A program made the position numbers and the translations under genes. A stretch of DNA of 38,145 bases from Verrucomicrobiales bacterium. Its GTDB lineage: Bacteria; Verrucomicrobiota; Verrucomicrobiia; Limisphaerales; F1-12-MAGs170. Below the pieces are notes generated by a model. That model saw only the letters and a list, made by a program, of their open reading frames with translations, ran no database searches and was not told the DNA's origin. The stretch is from NCBI GenBank assembly GCA_005777315.1, contig SXMN01000274.1, positions 1-38,145 of the forward strand. Reading direction: 5' to 3'. Below are positions 16,599 to 25,260 of this stretch, piece by piece. Position 1 is the first letter of the stretch. Each line of letters opens with the position of its first letter.

Positions 16599-17894
16599 TC
16601 ACTTCTCCCGGGACACCACCGTGGGGAATGGTTTGGCGAGAGATCCAGCCTTGATCACGCCGCCCTGCATGACGGCCAGGAATTTTGCGCGCTCTGTCAG
16701 CACCGAGACGTCCTTCACCGGATCGCCATCTACCACGAGCACATCCGCGAGCTTGCCCTTCTCAAGTGTGCCGAACTCATCGCCGCGTCCCATGATCTCG
16801 GACCCGGTCTTGGTGGCGCATTTGATGACTTCAAGCGGCGTCAGGCCGACATCCTTCACGAAGAAGACCAGCTCCTTCGCGTAGTCGCCGTGCGGATTCC
16901 AGCCGAAGCCGTAATCGCCGCCCATTCCCAGGCGTCCGCCAGCCTTCAAGATTCGACGCGCGCTCTCGGCTCCGCCGTCGAGCGTCTCCTGATGTCCGTC
17001 GATCACGCGCTGCGATAGGCCGAACTCCGGCCCGCGCTCGACGCTGGCCTTCTCGAAATAAAGGGCGGGAATCACCGGCGTGTTGCGCGCCAGCAACAGA
17101 TCCATCGCCTCGTCATCTATGAACGTGCCGTGTTCGATGGTGTCGTAGCCGGCACGCAGGGCGTTCTTGATGCCCTGGGTCGCGCGGCAATGCCCCGTGA
17201 CCTTCAGCTTGTGATTGTGAGCGGTGGCGACGACGGCATGCATTTCCTCAAAAGTCATGCAGAGAGTGTGATGATCGTTGATGTCGGGCGAGGCGGCGTC
17301 GCCGGTTGGATATGTCTTCACCCATTCGATGCCGTCCTTGACCAGTGCTCGCACGGCTTTGCGCGCGTCCTCCTGACCGTTGATGATGAAGACCAGACCT
17401 TCCATGCCGATCTTGCGGAACTCGGGGTTCCAATCCATGAGCCCGCCGGCGGAACAAATCTCGCGTCCCGACGACGCCAGGCGGGGGCCGGGAATGAGGT
17501 CGCTTTCGATGGCTTTCTTCAACCACACGTCGATGTTGAAGAGGCAGCCGCCGGAGCGTGCCGCGGTATAGCCGCATTCGAGCGCGAGCCGGCAATTCAC
17601 CGAGGAAAGCAGGGAGACGTATTCGACGGGATACTTGATGTCGAGATCCTCGAGCGCCGCGATGTTGAAGTAAGTGGCGTGGAAATGCGCTTCAACCAAT
17701 CCCGGCATGATTGTGCCGCCGCGCGCGTCGATGCGTTCAGCGTCCGGCGGCACAGCGGGGGCTTGCTCGGTTGAACCGGCGTATTCGATGCGTCCGTTCT
17801 TGATCACCAGCGCCGCGTTCGGCGTAGCCGGCGCGCCTGTGCCATCAATCAACTGGCCGTTGGTGATAATTGTGGTTCCGGTGGCGGTTTTCAT
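16599..17894 (-). CDS. Amidohydrolase superfamily protein (imidazolonepropionase/prolidase-like)
   Basis: I chose the ATG at 17894 (431 residues) because it overlaps the alpha/beta hydrolase stop by ATGA; the longer frame to 18203 runs inside that gene. The N-terminal small domain (IITNGQLIDGTG) precedes the metal-binding HxH (H70, H72 in EAHFHA). Further ligands are K193 (WVKTYPTGD), H235 (TGHCRA), H255 (IEHGTF) and D327 (MGGDYGF). The C-terminus has GTLEKGKLADVLVVDGDP. It should hydrolyse an amide or a cyclic imide/lactone-like bond in the cytoplasm; the substrate is unknown. No signal peptide is seen. It is probably co-transcribed with the hydrolase upstream and may belong functionally to the adjacent catabolic operon. 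Confidence 0.85.
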   Translation of the reverse strand: MKTATGTTIITNGQLIDGTGAPATPNAALVIKNGRIEYAGSTEQAPAVPPDAERIDARGGTIMPGLVEAHFHATYFNIAALEDLDIKYPVEYVSLLSSVNCRLALECGYTAARSGGCLFNIDVWLKKAIESDLIPGPRLASSGREICSAGGLMDWNPEFRKIGMEGLVFIINGQEDARKAVRALVKDGIEWVKTYPTGDAASPDINDHHTLCMTFEEMHAVVATAHNHKLKVTGHCRATQGIKNALRAGYDTIEHGTFIDDEAMDLLLARNTPVIPALYFEKASVERGPEFGLSQRVIDGHQETLDGGAESARRILKAGGRLGMGGDYGFGWNPHGDYAKELVFFVKDVGLTPLEVIKCATKTGSEIMGRGDEFGTLEKGKLADVLVVDGDPVKDVSVLTERAKFLAVMQGGVIKAGSLAKPFPTVVSREK

Positions 17895-18778
17895 GTCTGG
17901 GTTTCTGTGGAGAGGAGGTTGTTCGTTTCCAGAAAATTCGTGATGAGTGCCAGCATCCTGTCCGGCTGGGTGGAATGAATCGCGTGGCTGACTCCGGGCA
18001 GATCCACTCGCGCACAATGGGGAATCAGCGACGTGATTCGGCCAGCCTCGTCTTCGTTCAGCATCCCGCCGCACGTCGGATCGGCCTGCAGAAGCAGTGT
18101 GGGGCATTTGATCTTCGAGACCGAACCAAACCAGTCCATGCCCTCCAGCCAGCGGCCTTGCACCAGGGGCGCCAGGACAGCCGGGTCCATTTGGAGCAGG
18201 CATTCCGCACCGAATCGGATGGCGTTCAGATCTCGAATGTCGCTGAAGCGTACGATGGTGCCGTCCCTTGGACGTTGCACATCCATGTTCGCCAGTTCGC
18301 GCGTCAAGCTCTCCACGTCACGTGCGGTGGTGAGCAGTCGCGCGGTGTTGGTGAATTGGAGATGAAATCGGGATTGGCGAAAATTCCCGGCCAGCGTGGT
18401 GCCAGGCGGATCTTCCATTACCAGGGCGCGCACCCGGTCAGGACGTTCCGAGGCAACTACCGCCGCGACCATCGCTCCAAGCGAGTGGCCAATCAGAATT
18501 GCTGGCTTCGAAATATGTGCGTCCATGAACGCGGCGGCATCTGCCGCGAAATCCGCGATTCGATAGTGCTGCGGCACTCGGCTTGAGTTCCCATGGCCGC
18601 GATGATCAACGGCGAAAATCTGCCAGCGTTCGATCAAGGCGGGGAGCAGCGCGTTGAAATCCCGCCAACAGCGCGTCACGCCGTGGAAAAGCACGAGCGG
18701 CGGGCCGTTTTTTGGACCGACGGCACAATTGAAGGTGCGACCGCCGACGCGCAGCGCTTGTTCCCGCATCCGGTGCAT
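17891..18778 (-). CDS. Alpha/beta-fold hydrolase
   Basis: The start at 18778 gives 295 residues; 18769 is an equally good ATG, and neither has a clear ribosome site. The oxyanion-hole motif LVLFHGVT (28-35), the nucleophile elbow GHSLGAM (S99), the acid in LLQADPTCGG and the His in GVSHAIH are all present, giving a complete Ser-Asp-His triad. VDHRGHGNSS is typical of the group containing esterases, epoxide hydrolases and C-C bond hydrolases. It overlaps the amidohydrolase by ATGA, so the two very probably act in one pathway, perhaps ring or ester opening followed by amide cleavage. The protein is cytoplasmic with no signal. Confidence 0.87.
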   Translation of the reverse strand: MHRMREQALRVGGRTFNCAVGPKNGPPLVLFHGVTRCWRDFNALLPALIERWQIFAVDHRGHGNSSRVPQHYRIADFAADAAAFMDAHISKPAILIGHSLGAMVAAVVASERPDRVRALVMEDPPGTTLAGNFRQSRFHLQFTNTARLLTTARDVESLTRELANMDVQRPRDGTIVRFSDIRDLNAIRFGAECLLQMDPAVLAPLVQGRWLEGMDWFGSVSKIKCPTLLLQADPTCGGMLNEDEAGRITSLIPHCARVDLPGVSHAIHSTQPDRMLALITNFLETNNLLSTETQT

Positions 18779-18948
18779 GGGTGATGGATAACTGCCAGAT
18801 CGTTCCAAAACAAGAAGGCTTCCTGCATTGGCCTCACGGTTGCCCGAGCCCTCGCCGACTTTCCACGAAGGCGTGGATGGCTTTCTCACGCGTCGCTGTG
18901 TGTCACGCTTCCGCTGTCTGAGTTTTACGCGGGAGTCTGATTCGTGGT

Positions 18949-20040
18949 TCAGCGGCGGATCCAGCCGCCGCCGAGCACCAGGTCCTCCTGATAAAGGACG
19001 CAGGCCTGGCCGGGCGTGATCGCGCGTTGCGGAACGTGCAATTTCACGCGAGCACTGTTGCCTTCCAAAGGCGTTACTGTCGCGATGGTGCCCGGGTGGT
19101 TGTAGCGGATCTTGGCGAGGGCTGTGAAGGGTTCGCGGGGCTCTTCGAATGGAATCCAGTTGCAGCGCTCGATGATGAGTTCCTCCTTCACCAGGCGGTC
19201 TTCCGCGCCGACGACCACGCGGTTGCGTTCTGCGTCCAGTTCAAGAACGTAAAGGGGTTTCGGGCTCGAAATGCCGAGACCCTTACGCTGACCGATGGTG
19301 TAGAATTCGATCCCTTCGTGATGCCCAAGGACGAGTCCAGCCTCATCGACAATCTCGCCCTGGTGTTTTTCGACGAGCTTGGATTGAGTCAGGAAGCGTC
19401 CGTAATCCTTGTCCGGGACGAAGCAGATTTCCATGCTCTCCTCCTTCTCTGAGGTCTTGAGGCAGGATTCGCGCGCTACTTCCCGTGTGTCGCTCTTCGT
19501 CAATTCTCCGAGCGGGAACATCGCGCTTGCGAGCTGCTCCTGTCGCAACGAGAAGAGGAAGTAACTCTGGTCCTTTTTCAAATCACGTCCGCGCATCAAC
19601 AGATGACGCTGTCCATCCGGGCTCTTCTCGATTCGCGCGTAATGTCCGGTGGCGATTTTCTCCGCGCCCAGGTGATGCGCGCGGCGGATCAGGTTGCCGA
19701 ACTTGAGCTTCTCATTGCACATCACGCATGGGTTCGGCGTCCGTCCGGCCCGGTATTCATCCGCGAAGTATTGGATGACCTGTTCCTGGAACTCCTTCGC
19801 CTCGTCAATCAGGTAATAGGGAATATCGAGCTTGTCACAGACAGCGCGGGCATCCATGACCGCCTGTGGGCCGCAGCACTTGTCTTCAGCGCGGGAGATG
19901 CAGTCTTGCGGCCAGAGCTTCAGGGTGACTCCGACGACGTCGTAGCCCTGTTCCTTGAGCAATGCTGCCGCCGCGGAGGAATCAACTCCTCCGCTCATTC
20001 CCACGAGCACACGCGGCTTTTTGAGCGTTTCAACAGTCAC
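18949..20040 (-). CDS. mnmA: tRNA-specific 2-thiouridylase MnmA
   Basis: A GTG at 20040 gives 363 residues, the normal length; a longer frame to 20220 adds 60 residues with no family match. The PP-loop GMSGGVDSS (14-22) binds ATP. The catalytic cysteines are C108 (PNPCVMCNEKLKF) and C206 (MEICFVPD). IATGHYA, KDQSYFLF and FYTIGQRKGLG are strong signatures. MnmA inserts sulfur at C2 of the wobble uridine of tRNA Lys, Glu and Gln. It is a housekeeping gene divergent from the Ig-like gene at 20158. The start choice is inferred because no strong ribosome site is visible. Confidence 0.95.
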   Translation of the reverse strand: MTVETLKKPRVLVGMSGGVDSSAAAALLKEQGYDVVGVTLKLWPQDCISRAEDKCCGPQAVMDARAVCDKLDIPYYLIDEAKEFQEQVIQYFADEYRAGRTPNPCVMCNEKLKFGNLIRRAHHLGAEKIATGHYARIEKSPDGQRHLLMRGRDLKKDQSYFLFSLRQEQLASAMFPLGELTKSDTREVARESCLKTSEKEESMEICFVPDKDYGRFLTQSKLVEKHQGEIVDEAGLVLGHHEGIEFYTIGQRKGLGISSPKPLYVLELDAERNRVVVGAEDRLVKEELIIERCNWIPFEEPREPFTALAKIRYNHPGTIATVTPLEGNSARVKLHVPQRAITPGQACVLYQEDLVLGGGWIRR

Positions 20041-20157
20041 AGCTCGGGCACCATAGGCACGCAGAATCACAGTGTAAAGCGGGTGTCTGTTGAACGGGCA
20101 GGGGATCAAGCACGCGAACTTGCTGCTCAAAACACATGCAGCTAAGTTCGAGACGCC

Positions 20158-21150
20158 ATGAGAGTTCACCTTGCCTGGCTGTTTACACTTATCTGCGCTT
20201 GGACCGGGCGCGGTGCGCACCCGTCCGATGCCAACATCTACTTTGTGGCTCCTGCCCCGGGCACCACGATTGCCGCTGGCAGCTCGGTTCGGCTCACGGC
20301 TTACCTTGACGATTCATGGCACGGCGCGTTCAACCGCATCGAGTTCCATGCGAATGGTGTCCTGCTGGGAACGGGATCAAAGAGCGAGTTCACGCCTGGC
20401 GATATTGATGTCATTTACCACTTCACCTGGAACAATCCTGCGGCTGGGGATCATCTGATGGTTGCCACGGCCACAAGCTCCGGCGGATTGAAGCGCAAGA
20501 CTTCCGCAGTAAAGCTCCACATCACGCCGATGCAAACACCAGGAGCAGTGCTGGAATTTTTGCAGCCTCGGGACGGTTTCGTCTATTCATCGAGGGATGA
20601 GATTCCGGTGATTCTCCGCGGGATGATGCCGTCGGACATCATCTCCTCGGTTGAGATTCTCGCGGGCGGAAATCCGATAGGAATTGGGATGTCGTGTTGT
20701 CCGTTTTGTCCATGCCCACGGCCGCAGGAGGGAGTGGAGGCAACGTTCCAAATTCCGACGCCCTGGGATGGCGGGGTGATCCCGCAGAGAATGTGGCAGG
20801 GGTGGAAGAACGCCACGCCGGGAACTTATCGCCTGACTGCTCGCGCGACCGGCGAGATGGGCGGTTACGTAGAGGCCCAAGAAGTGACGATCACTGTGGT
20901 TGACGCTGTGGAACTGGATCTCCGTCTCAGAGTCTCGCCGATGGACGGCGGGGCCTTTCAATTCGTGTTGCCCAGCGGTTCATTGGTCAGTGGCGGTTTC
21001 GCGCTCGAAACAAGCTTCGACCTGAAAGTTTGGAAATACGTGGGCGATTTCTCACCGGGCAACGTGGCGACCTTCTTCACCCTTACGCCACCGAACGACG
21101 GAAGGGCGGAGAGATACTACCGGGCCGTGCGGGTGTTTCCTTCACTTTGA
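20158..21150 (+). CDS. Secreted protein with tandem Ig-like domains
   Basis: The protein has 330 residues with a signal peptide (1-20). Two Ig-like domains of bacterial type follow. The first (about 26-125) has the pattern PAPGTTIAAGSSVRLTA...I-EFHANGVLLGT...GDHLMVATATSSGG. The second (about 133-250) has LEFLQPRDGFVYSS...EILAGGNPIG...PGTYRLTARATG. A Cys-rich insert, CCPFCPCPRP, sits near residue 182. The C-terminus (about 265-330: FALETSFDLKVWKYVGDF...RYYRAVRV) matches the terminal module common in secreted Verrucomicrobiota proteins and also found in the SBBP protein at 21928. The role is unknown; surface binding is likely. Confidence 0.75.
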   Translation: MRVHLAWLFTLICAWTGRGAHPSDANIYFVAPAPGTTIAAGSSVRLTAYLDDSWHGAFNRIEFHANGVLLGTGSKSEFTPGDIDVIYHFTWNNPAAGDHLMVATATSSGGLKRKTSAVKLHITPMQTPGAVLEFLQPRDGFVYSSRDEIPVILRGMMPSDIISSVEILAGGNPIGIGMSCCPFCPCPRPQEGVEATFQIPTPWDGGVIPQRMWQGWKNATPGTYRLTARATGEMGGYVEAQEVTITVVDAVELDLRLRVSPMDGGAFQFVLPSGSLVSGGFALETSFDLKVWKYVGDFSPGNVATFFTLTPPNDGRAERYYRAVRVFPSL

Positions 21151-21231
21151 TCCACGATTGAAACAGACGCTCCAGGCAGGGCCTGCCGCGCTCAATGAAG
21201 GATGGGTTTCCGCCAGCTTCATTCGGTTCCT

Positions 21232-21885
21232 TCAACCCGGTGGTGGATTCCCGAAATGCACGCGGTGCGAAACATAGGCGGCCTCATCAGCCAACTGTTC
21301 CTCGATCACTGCGATCAAGGGTTCCACTTTCACCGTTCCTGACAACACCGCGCGGTCCCCGATGGAGTTCTCGATCAAGAAGGTTGGCCTTTGGGGCATC
21401 TGGAGCGCGAGAAACTCTGCGGTGCTCGCATCTGTACGCTGTGAAACTTCGGACGATTGAGCGCGGGCAAGCAAAGCTTTGGGATCAAGGCCTGCCGCTC
21501 CTGCGCCTGCCGCCACGGACTCTTCCCAACGTCCGACTTTTCGGCCTTCACGCACTCCAGCCTGTGCAATGGCCAGGCGGATTCGATCATCCGTCACTCC
21601 GAAATCCTTGCCAGCCTCCGCCACCAGATTGGGCACGCGATACTCCTTGATGTCGGCTTCGAGCCAGCCTGAGTTCAACATGAACGGCGAACGCATGATC
21701 GTGCCGCTCCGGCGATAGAACCAATCGCATTGCGTCGTCGATTGCGGATAAGAATCGGCAGTCATGTGGGCGATTTTCCATGCAAAATCGACACGGCCCA
21801 CGTAGCGACGTTTCAACTCCGCCCAGGCGGGTTCAGCCCAGTAACACCAGGAGGAAATGACTTCGAGATAGTATGTGATTTTCAT
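21232..21885 (-). CDS. DsbA-family (FrnE/HCCA isomerase-like) thioredoxin-fold protein
   Basis: The protein has 217 residues. The N-terminal strand and redox helix (MKITYYLEVISSWCYWAEPAW) and the C-terminal 'QRPTFLIENSIGDRAVLSGTVKVEPL' match the DsbA/FrnE fold with its cis-Pro loop. The usual CPWC is SSWC here, so only one active-site Cys (C14) remains; the protein is better suited to glutathione-type or isomerase chemistry than to disulfide exchange. There is no signal peptide, so it is cytoplasmic. It is convergent with the Ig-like gene, with about 80 nt between. It has no obvious operon partner; the next minus-strand gene starts far upstream. Confidence 0.75.
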   Translation of the reverse strand: MKITYYLEVISSWCYWAEPAWAELKRRYVGRVDFAWKIAHMTADSYPQSTTQCDWFYRRSGTIMRSPFMLNSGWLEADIKEYRVPNLVAEAGKDFGVTDDRIRLAIAQAGVREGRKVGRWEESVAAGAGAAGLDPKALLARAQSSEVSQRTDASTAEFLALQMPQRPTFLIENSIGDRAVLSGTVKVEPLIAVIEEQLADEAAYVSHRVHFGNPPPG

Positions 21886-21927
21886 CAGTTGATCAGATTC
21901 GAGTCCGGATTTGTTCCAAATTCCAGC

Positions 21928-23517
21928 TCATTGTCGGCGCAATCTGTAAAACTCAGCGACTCCTGTTGGTTGATTGGTGAGAATCCATTCATCTCGATAA
22001 GTGGCAGGCGTGTTCGTCAAGGTCAGCCAGGGCGCGCCAGGCGAAAAGCCAGCGCGGCTTTCAAGTAGAAAGGGGGAGATGGTTCTCGGCCAACGCAGCA
22101 CCACCGCGCCATCTGACAGTTTAGCATCGAGAGCCAGGGCTAATGGAGGCGGGTCAAGTCTGGTGACGAAGGCATCGCGACCACCAAGGTTGGGCAACTG
22201 CCCGCCGCCGATTGTGGCGTTGCTTCTGAAGTAGCCGGTGACATACATCCGCGACTGCGCGTCGATCGCGAAGCCGAGCGCGACGAAGATGGGAGAACCC
22301 GGCGTCTGGGTTGCCCAAAGAACATTTCCATCAGGATCATATTTGGCGACAAACATCGCGGGATTCCCTGGAGAATTCAGAATCGTCCTTCCAAACCTGG
22401 CCGTTCCATAAAAATAACCGCTCAGAAAAACAAAACCGTACGCATCTGTGCAAACTCCATGAGCCTCCCCACCATGTTGCCCGGATGGTTTGGCCGCCCA
22501 TAGAAATTTTCCGGCGGCATCGTATTTGGCGAGGAAGATTTGTGGGCCGGATGATTCACCGGACAGGGTTACTTTGCTGCTGAACCTTGCAGAAGTCTCG
22601 AACATGCCAGCCACATACACATTGCCATCCAAATCTGTCGCGGCGGCGTATGCTTCGTCCGTGCCTGCTCCTCCGGCGGTTTGATACCACCTGTTGAGAC
22701 CGGTGGAGTCATACACCGAAACGAACATATCGCTCTTGGGAACTGCTGCTGATGACACGGAGTGCGGAGTTAATCTGGCTCGATCCACACTGTAACGGCC
22801 GGCGACGAACGCATTTCCGGAGCTGTCTGTTCTGACGGCGAGCCCGCTGCCAGACTCACCGCCGGCGATGTCCTTCACCCACAGTGCGCGTCCGCTGGAA
22901 TCATACTTCGCGAGGAAGAATTGTGTTTTGTCCTCGCCAGGCAGGCTCAGTCCGCCGAATCCGCTCATGCCTTCGTACGAGCCCGTCAAGAGGATGTCTC
23001 CATTGCCATCCACCGAGACACCGTAGCCGTAATCGTTCCCATCGCCGCCGGCCTTCCTCGCCCAAAGAGGAGTTCCGTCCGCCTTGAACTTCAACAGCAA
23101 GATGTCGGTTCCTCCAGCGCTCTTCAGCGTGAGGCCATTCGCACCATCGCCAACGCTGACAGATGCGCGGAAATTCCCGGCGACAACACAATTACCCTCC
23201 GAATCGGCAGCGACACTGCGGCAATCGTCATCCACGCTGCCGCCAATTGGGACCACCCATTGCGTCTTCCCAGAGTCGCTAGACTTCATGACGAAGCCGG
23301 CCTGCCCCGTGGCGACAAAGGTTCGAATTCCAAAATCGGCGCTGCCTGAGAAATGTCCCGAGATAAAGATACCGCCTCGACCATCCACGCAAATACTGCG
23401 ACCGAGATCATCGCTGTTGCCTCCGAAGCGTGAAGCCCATGCGAAGTCAGCCGGACGTTCCGCCGCTGGCAGCCAGAGCTGCTGCCAGAGGACGCTGAGC
23501 ATCAGGATGAGACGCAT
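21928..23517 (-). CDS. Secreted SBBP-repeat beta-propeller protein
   Basis: The ATG at 23517 gives 529 residues with a signal peptide (MRLILMLSVLWQQLWLPAA); a GTG at 23553 is an alternative. It contains about eight repeats with the SBBP pattern 'A-x-D-x-x-GN-x-x-V-x-G-x-F...FLAKYD-x-x-GK-x-LWA', for example FLAKYDAAGKFLWAAK and FVAKYDPDGNVLWAT. The C-terminus ends with LESRAGFSPGAPW...AEFYRLRRQ, the terminal module also seen in the Ig-like protein. Such proteins are exported and their function is unknown. Promoter and partner genes are not clear; the rhodanese gene is divergent. Confidence 0.82.
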   Translation of the reverse strand: MRLILMLSVLWQQLWLPAAERPADFAWASRFGGNSDDLGRSICVDGRGGIFISGHFSGSADFGIRTFVATGQAGFVMKSSDSGKTQWVVPIGGSVDDDCRSVAADSEGNCVVAGNFRASVSVGDGANGLTLKSAGGTDILLLKFKADGTPLWARKAGGDGNDYGYGVSVDGNGDILLTGSYEGMSGFGGLSLPGEDKTQFFLAKYDSSGRALWVKDIAGGESGSGLAVRTDSSGNAFVAGRYSVDRARLTPHSVSSAAVPKSDMFVSVYDSTGLNRWYQTAGGAGTDEAYAAATDLDGNVYVAGMFETSARFSSKVTLSGESSGPQIFLAKYDAAGKFLWAAKPSGQHGGEAHGVCTDAYGFVFLSGYFYGTARFGRTILNSPGNPAMFVAKYDPDGNVLWATQTPGSPIFVALGFAIDAQSRMYVTGYFRSNATIGGGQLPNLGGRDAFVTRLDPPPLALALDAKLSDGAVVLRWPRTISPFLLESRAGFSPGAPWLTLTNTPATYRDEWILTNQPTGVAEFYRLRRQ

Positions 23518-23635
23518 GTCGCAAACTATGTGCGATAAGATTTTTTTGCGCACGGGAAAATCATGGGGGCGCAGGTTGCGCCGCCAGGACGATGTTTATG
23601 TTTGCAAAGTTTTTCGTATGGTTAAGTCTTGTGAC

Positions 23636-24052
23636 ATGAAAGCCGCAATCTCCCTCCTTCTTAGCATCCTGAGTCTCTTCACCCATGTTCTCCGTGCCGA
23701 CGATAAACCAGCGGCCGGCGCGGCTCCCGCCAAAACTTATCGCAATGTTGGTGTCGATGAATTCGACAAGCTGCGTGCGGAGAAAGCAAACGTTGTCCTT
23801 GATGTCCGGACCGCCAAGGAATTCGCCGCCGGTCATATCGAGAACGCCATTAACATCGACTGGAACGGCTCCGACTTTGAGAAACAGGTGGTGGCGTTGG
23901 ACAAGAGCAAGACGTACCTGGTGCATTGCGCCGGCGGCGTCCGCAGCGTCAAAGCAAGCGACAAACTGATGGGCCTCAAGTTCAAGAGTGTCGTGAATCT
24001 CGAAGGCGGACTGAAAGCCTGGGAAAAAGCTGGCAAGCCGGTGATCAAGTAG
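23636..24052 (+). CDS. Periplasmic rhodanese-domain protein
   Basis: The start at 23636 gives 138 residues; longer frames run through the divergent propeller gene. The signal peptide (1-21) is followed by one rhodanese domain (36-138): VVLDVRTAKEFAAGHIENAINID, then the active loop HCAGGVRS with the catalytic Cys and the Arg closing the loop, and EGGLKAWEKAGKPV. It should transfer sulfane sulfur to a thiophilic acceptor. It lies 26 nt upstream of a sulfite-oxidase-like gene, so both probably work in periplasmic sulfur oxidation; sulfite from thiosulfate cleavage would be the link (inference). Confidence 0.88.
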   Translation: MKAAISLLLSILSLFTHVLRADDKPAAGAAPAKTYRNVGVDEFDKLRAEKANVVLDVRTAKEFAAGHIENAINIDWNGSDFEKQVVALDKSKTYLVHCAGGVRSVKASDKLMGLKFKSVVNLEGGLKAWEKAGKPVIK

Positions 24053-24078
24053 ATCACGTGGACTTTACTCCAATTCCA

Positions 24079-25245
24079 ATGAACGCTTCGCGTGTTGTTG
24101 GCACCAGTCAAGTTTCCCGTCGTGATCTGATTCGGGGCAGTGTCGCGTTCGCGGCGCTGGCCTTTGCGCGACACCCTCTGAGTGCGTTTGGGCTGGACGT
24201 ATTAGCTCCGGGTGGCGAGGTCATCCCCTTCCTCGACGTTCAACCCACCGGCAAGGGACTGCGTTGGGAGAAGATGAACTCGTGGATCACACCCAATGAC
24301 CAGGTCTTTGCGGTGAGCCATTACGGAACTCCCGAAGTGGATGCGGCCCGGTGGAAACTGGAAGTGTCCGGTTTGGTGAAGAAGCCTCTTTCGCTGACGC
24401 TTCCTGAAATCAAGTCACGTCGCCGCAAGACCGTGACCGCCACATTGGAATGTTCCGGGAATAGTTCCAGCGTTGGGTTCATGGGAGCGGTGGGCAATGT
24501 CAAATGGACGGGCACTGCACTGGCGCCATTGCTCCGTGAGTGTGGCATGGATCACCGCGCCATCGAAGCCGTCTTCTTCGGCGCGGATGAGAAGGTGGAA
24601 AAGATCCGTGACAAGGATTACACGCAAAACTTCGCGCGCAGCCTTTCGCTCAAGGACGCCCTGCGCGACGATGTGATTCTTGCATACGAAATGAACGGCC
24701 AGCCTCTGGACAAGAGCCACGGAGCCCCGTTGCGCCTGATCGTTCCTGGCTGGTTTGGCATTGCGTGGATCAAGTGGCTCACCCGCATCGAGCTGCTCGA
24801 CCGGCGCTACATGAGCAAGTACATGGCTCGCGAGTACGTGACCATTCGAGGTGAAGAGCGAGACGGCAAAACCATCTGGCGCGAAACGTCGGTCGGGCCG
24901 ATGGATGTGAAATCCATCATTGCCCACGCCGTCCGACGCCCCGGCGGAACGGTGCGCTTCACAGGTGCCGCGTGGACGGACGGCACACCGCTACAGCGAG
25001 TCGAGGTCAGGATTGATGGCGGCGAGTGGCGTTTGGCGAAGATCCGCACCGATGAACAATCGAAGTATTCCTGGTCCTTCTTCCAGTATGACTGGAAGCA
25101 GCCTTCCTTCGGCGAGCACACCGTTGTCTCGCGAGCCATCGATGCTGATGGGAGAGTTCAGCCGTCAGCGGACGATCCGCCGATAAAACTGAAGCAGACC
25201 TATTGGGAGGCCAACCAGCAGTGGCCGCGAAAAATCCGGATCTGA
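24079..25245 (+). CDS. Sulfite oxidase-like molybdopterin oxidoreductase, Tat-exported
   Basis: The protein has 388 residues. It opens with a Tat signal (SRRDLIRG, 13-20). The oxidoreductase molybdopterin-binding domain contains LECSGNSS with the molybdenum ligand Cys (C125), then HGAPLRLIVPGWFGIAWIKWL, a strong family signature. The C-terminal part is a Mo-co dimerisation domain of Ig fold (about 285-385: GTVRFTGAAWTDGTPLQRVEVRIDGG). No haem domain is present, as in SorA-type enzymes that need a separate cytochrome, which is not found here. It follows the rhodanese gene by 26 nt and converges with the DegT gene. Confidence 0.9.
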   Translation: MNASRVVGTSQVSRRDLIRGSVAFAALAFARHPLSAFGLDVLAPGGEVIPFLDVQPTGKGLRWEKMNSWITPNDQVFAVSHYGTPEVDAARWKLEVSGLVKKPLSLTLPEIKSRRRKTVTATLECSGNSSSVGFMGAVGNVKWTGTALAPLLRECGMDHRAIEAVFFGADEKVEKIRDKDYTQNFARSLSLKDALRDDVILAYEMNGQPLDKSHGAPLRLIVPGWFGIAWIKWLTRIELLDRRYMSKYMAREYVTIRGEERDGKTIWRETSVGPMDVKSIIAHAVRRPGGTVRFTGAAWTDGTPLQRVEVRIDGGEWRLAKIRTDEQSKYSWSFFQYDWKQPSFGEHTVVSRAIDADGRVQPSADDPPIKLKQTYWEANQQWPRKIRI

Positions 25246-25260
25246 TTCTGGATTGATTGT

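Noticed and set aside
17895..18203. N-terminal 103-residue extension of the amidohydrolase
   Set aside because: It lies inside the alpha/beta hydrolase gene, has low-complexity Gly/Pro/Arg composition, and ATGA coupling supports 17894.
20041..20220. 60-residue extension of MnmA
   Set aside because: No family match, overlap with the divergent Ig-like gene, and the GTG at 20040 gives the normal length.
21175..21187. GGCAGGGCCTGCC between convergent genes as a terminator
   Set aside because: The stem leaves a one-base loop and no T-run follows.
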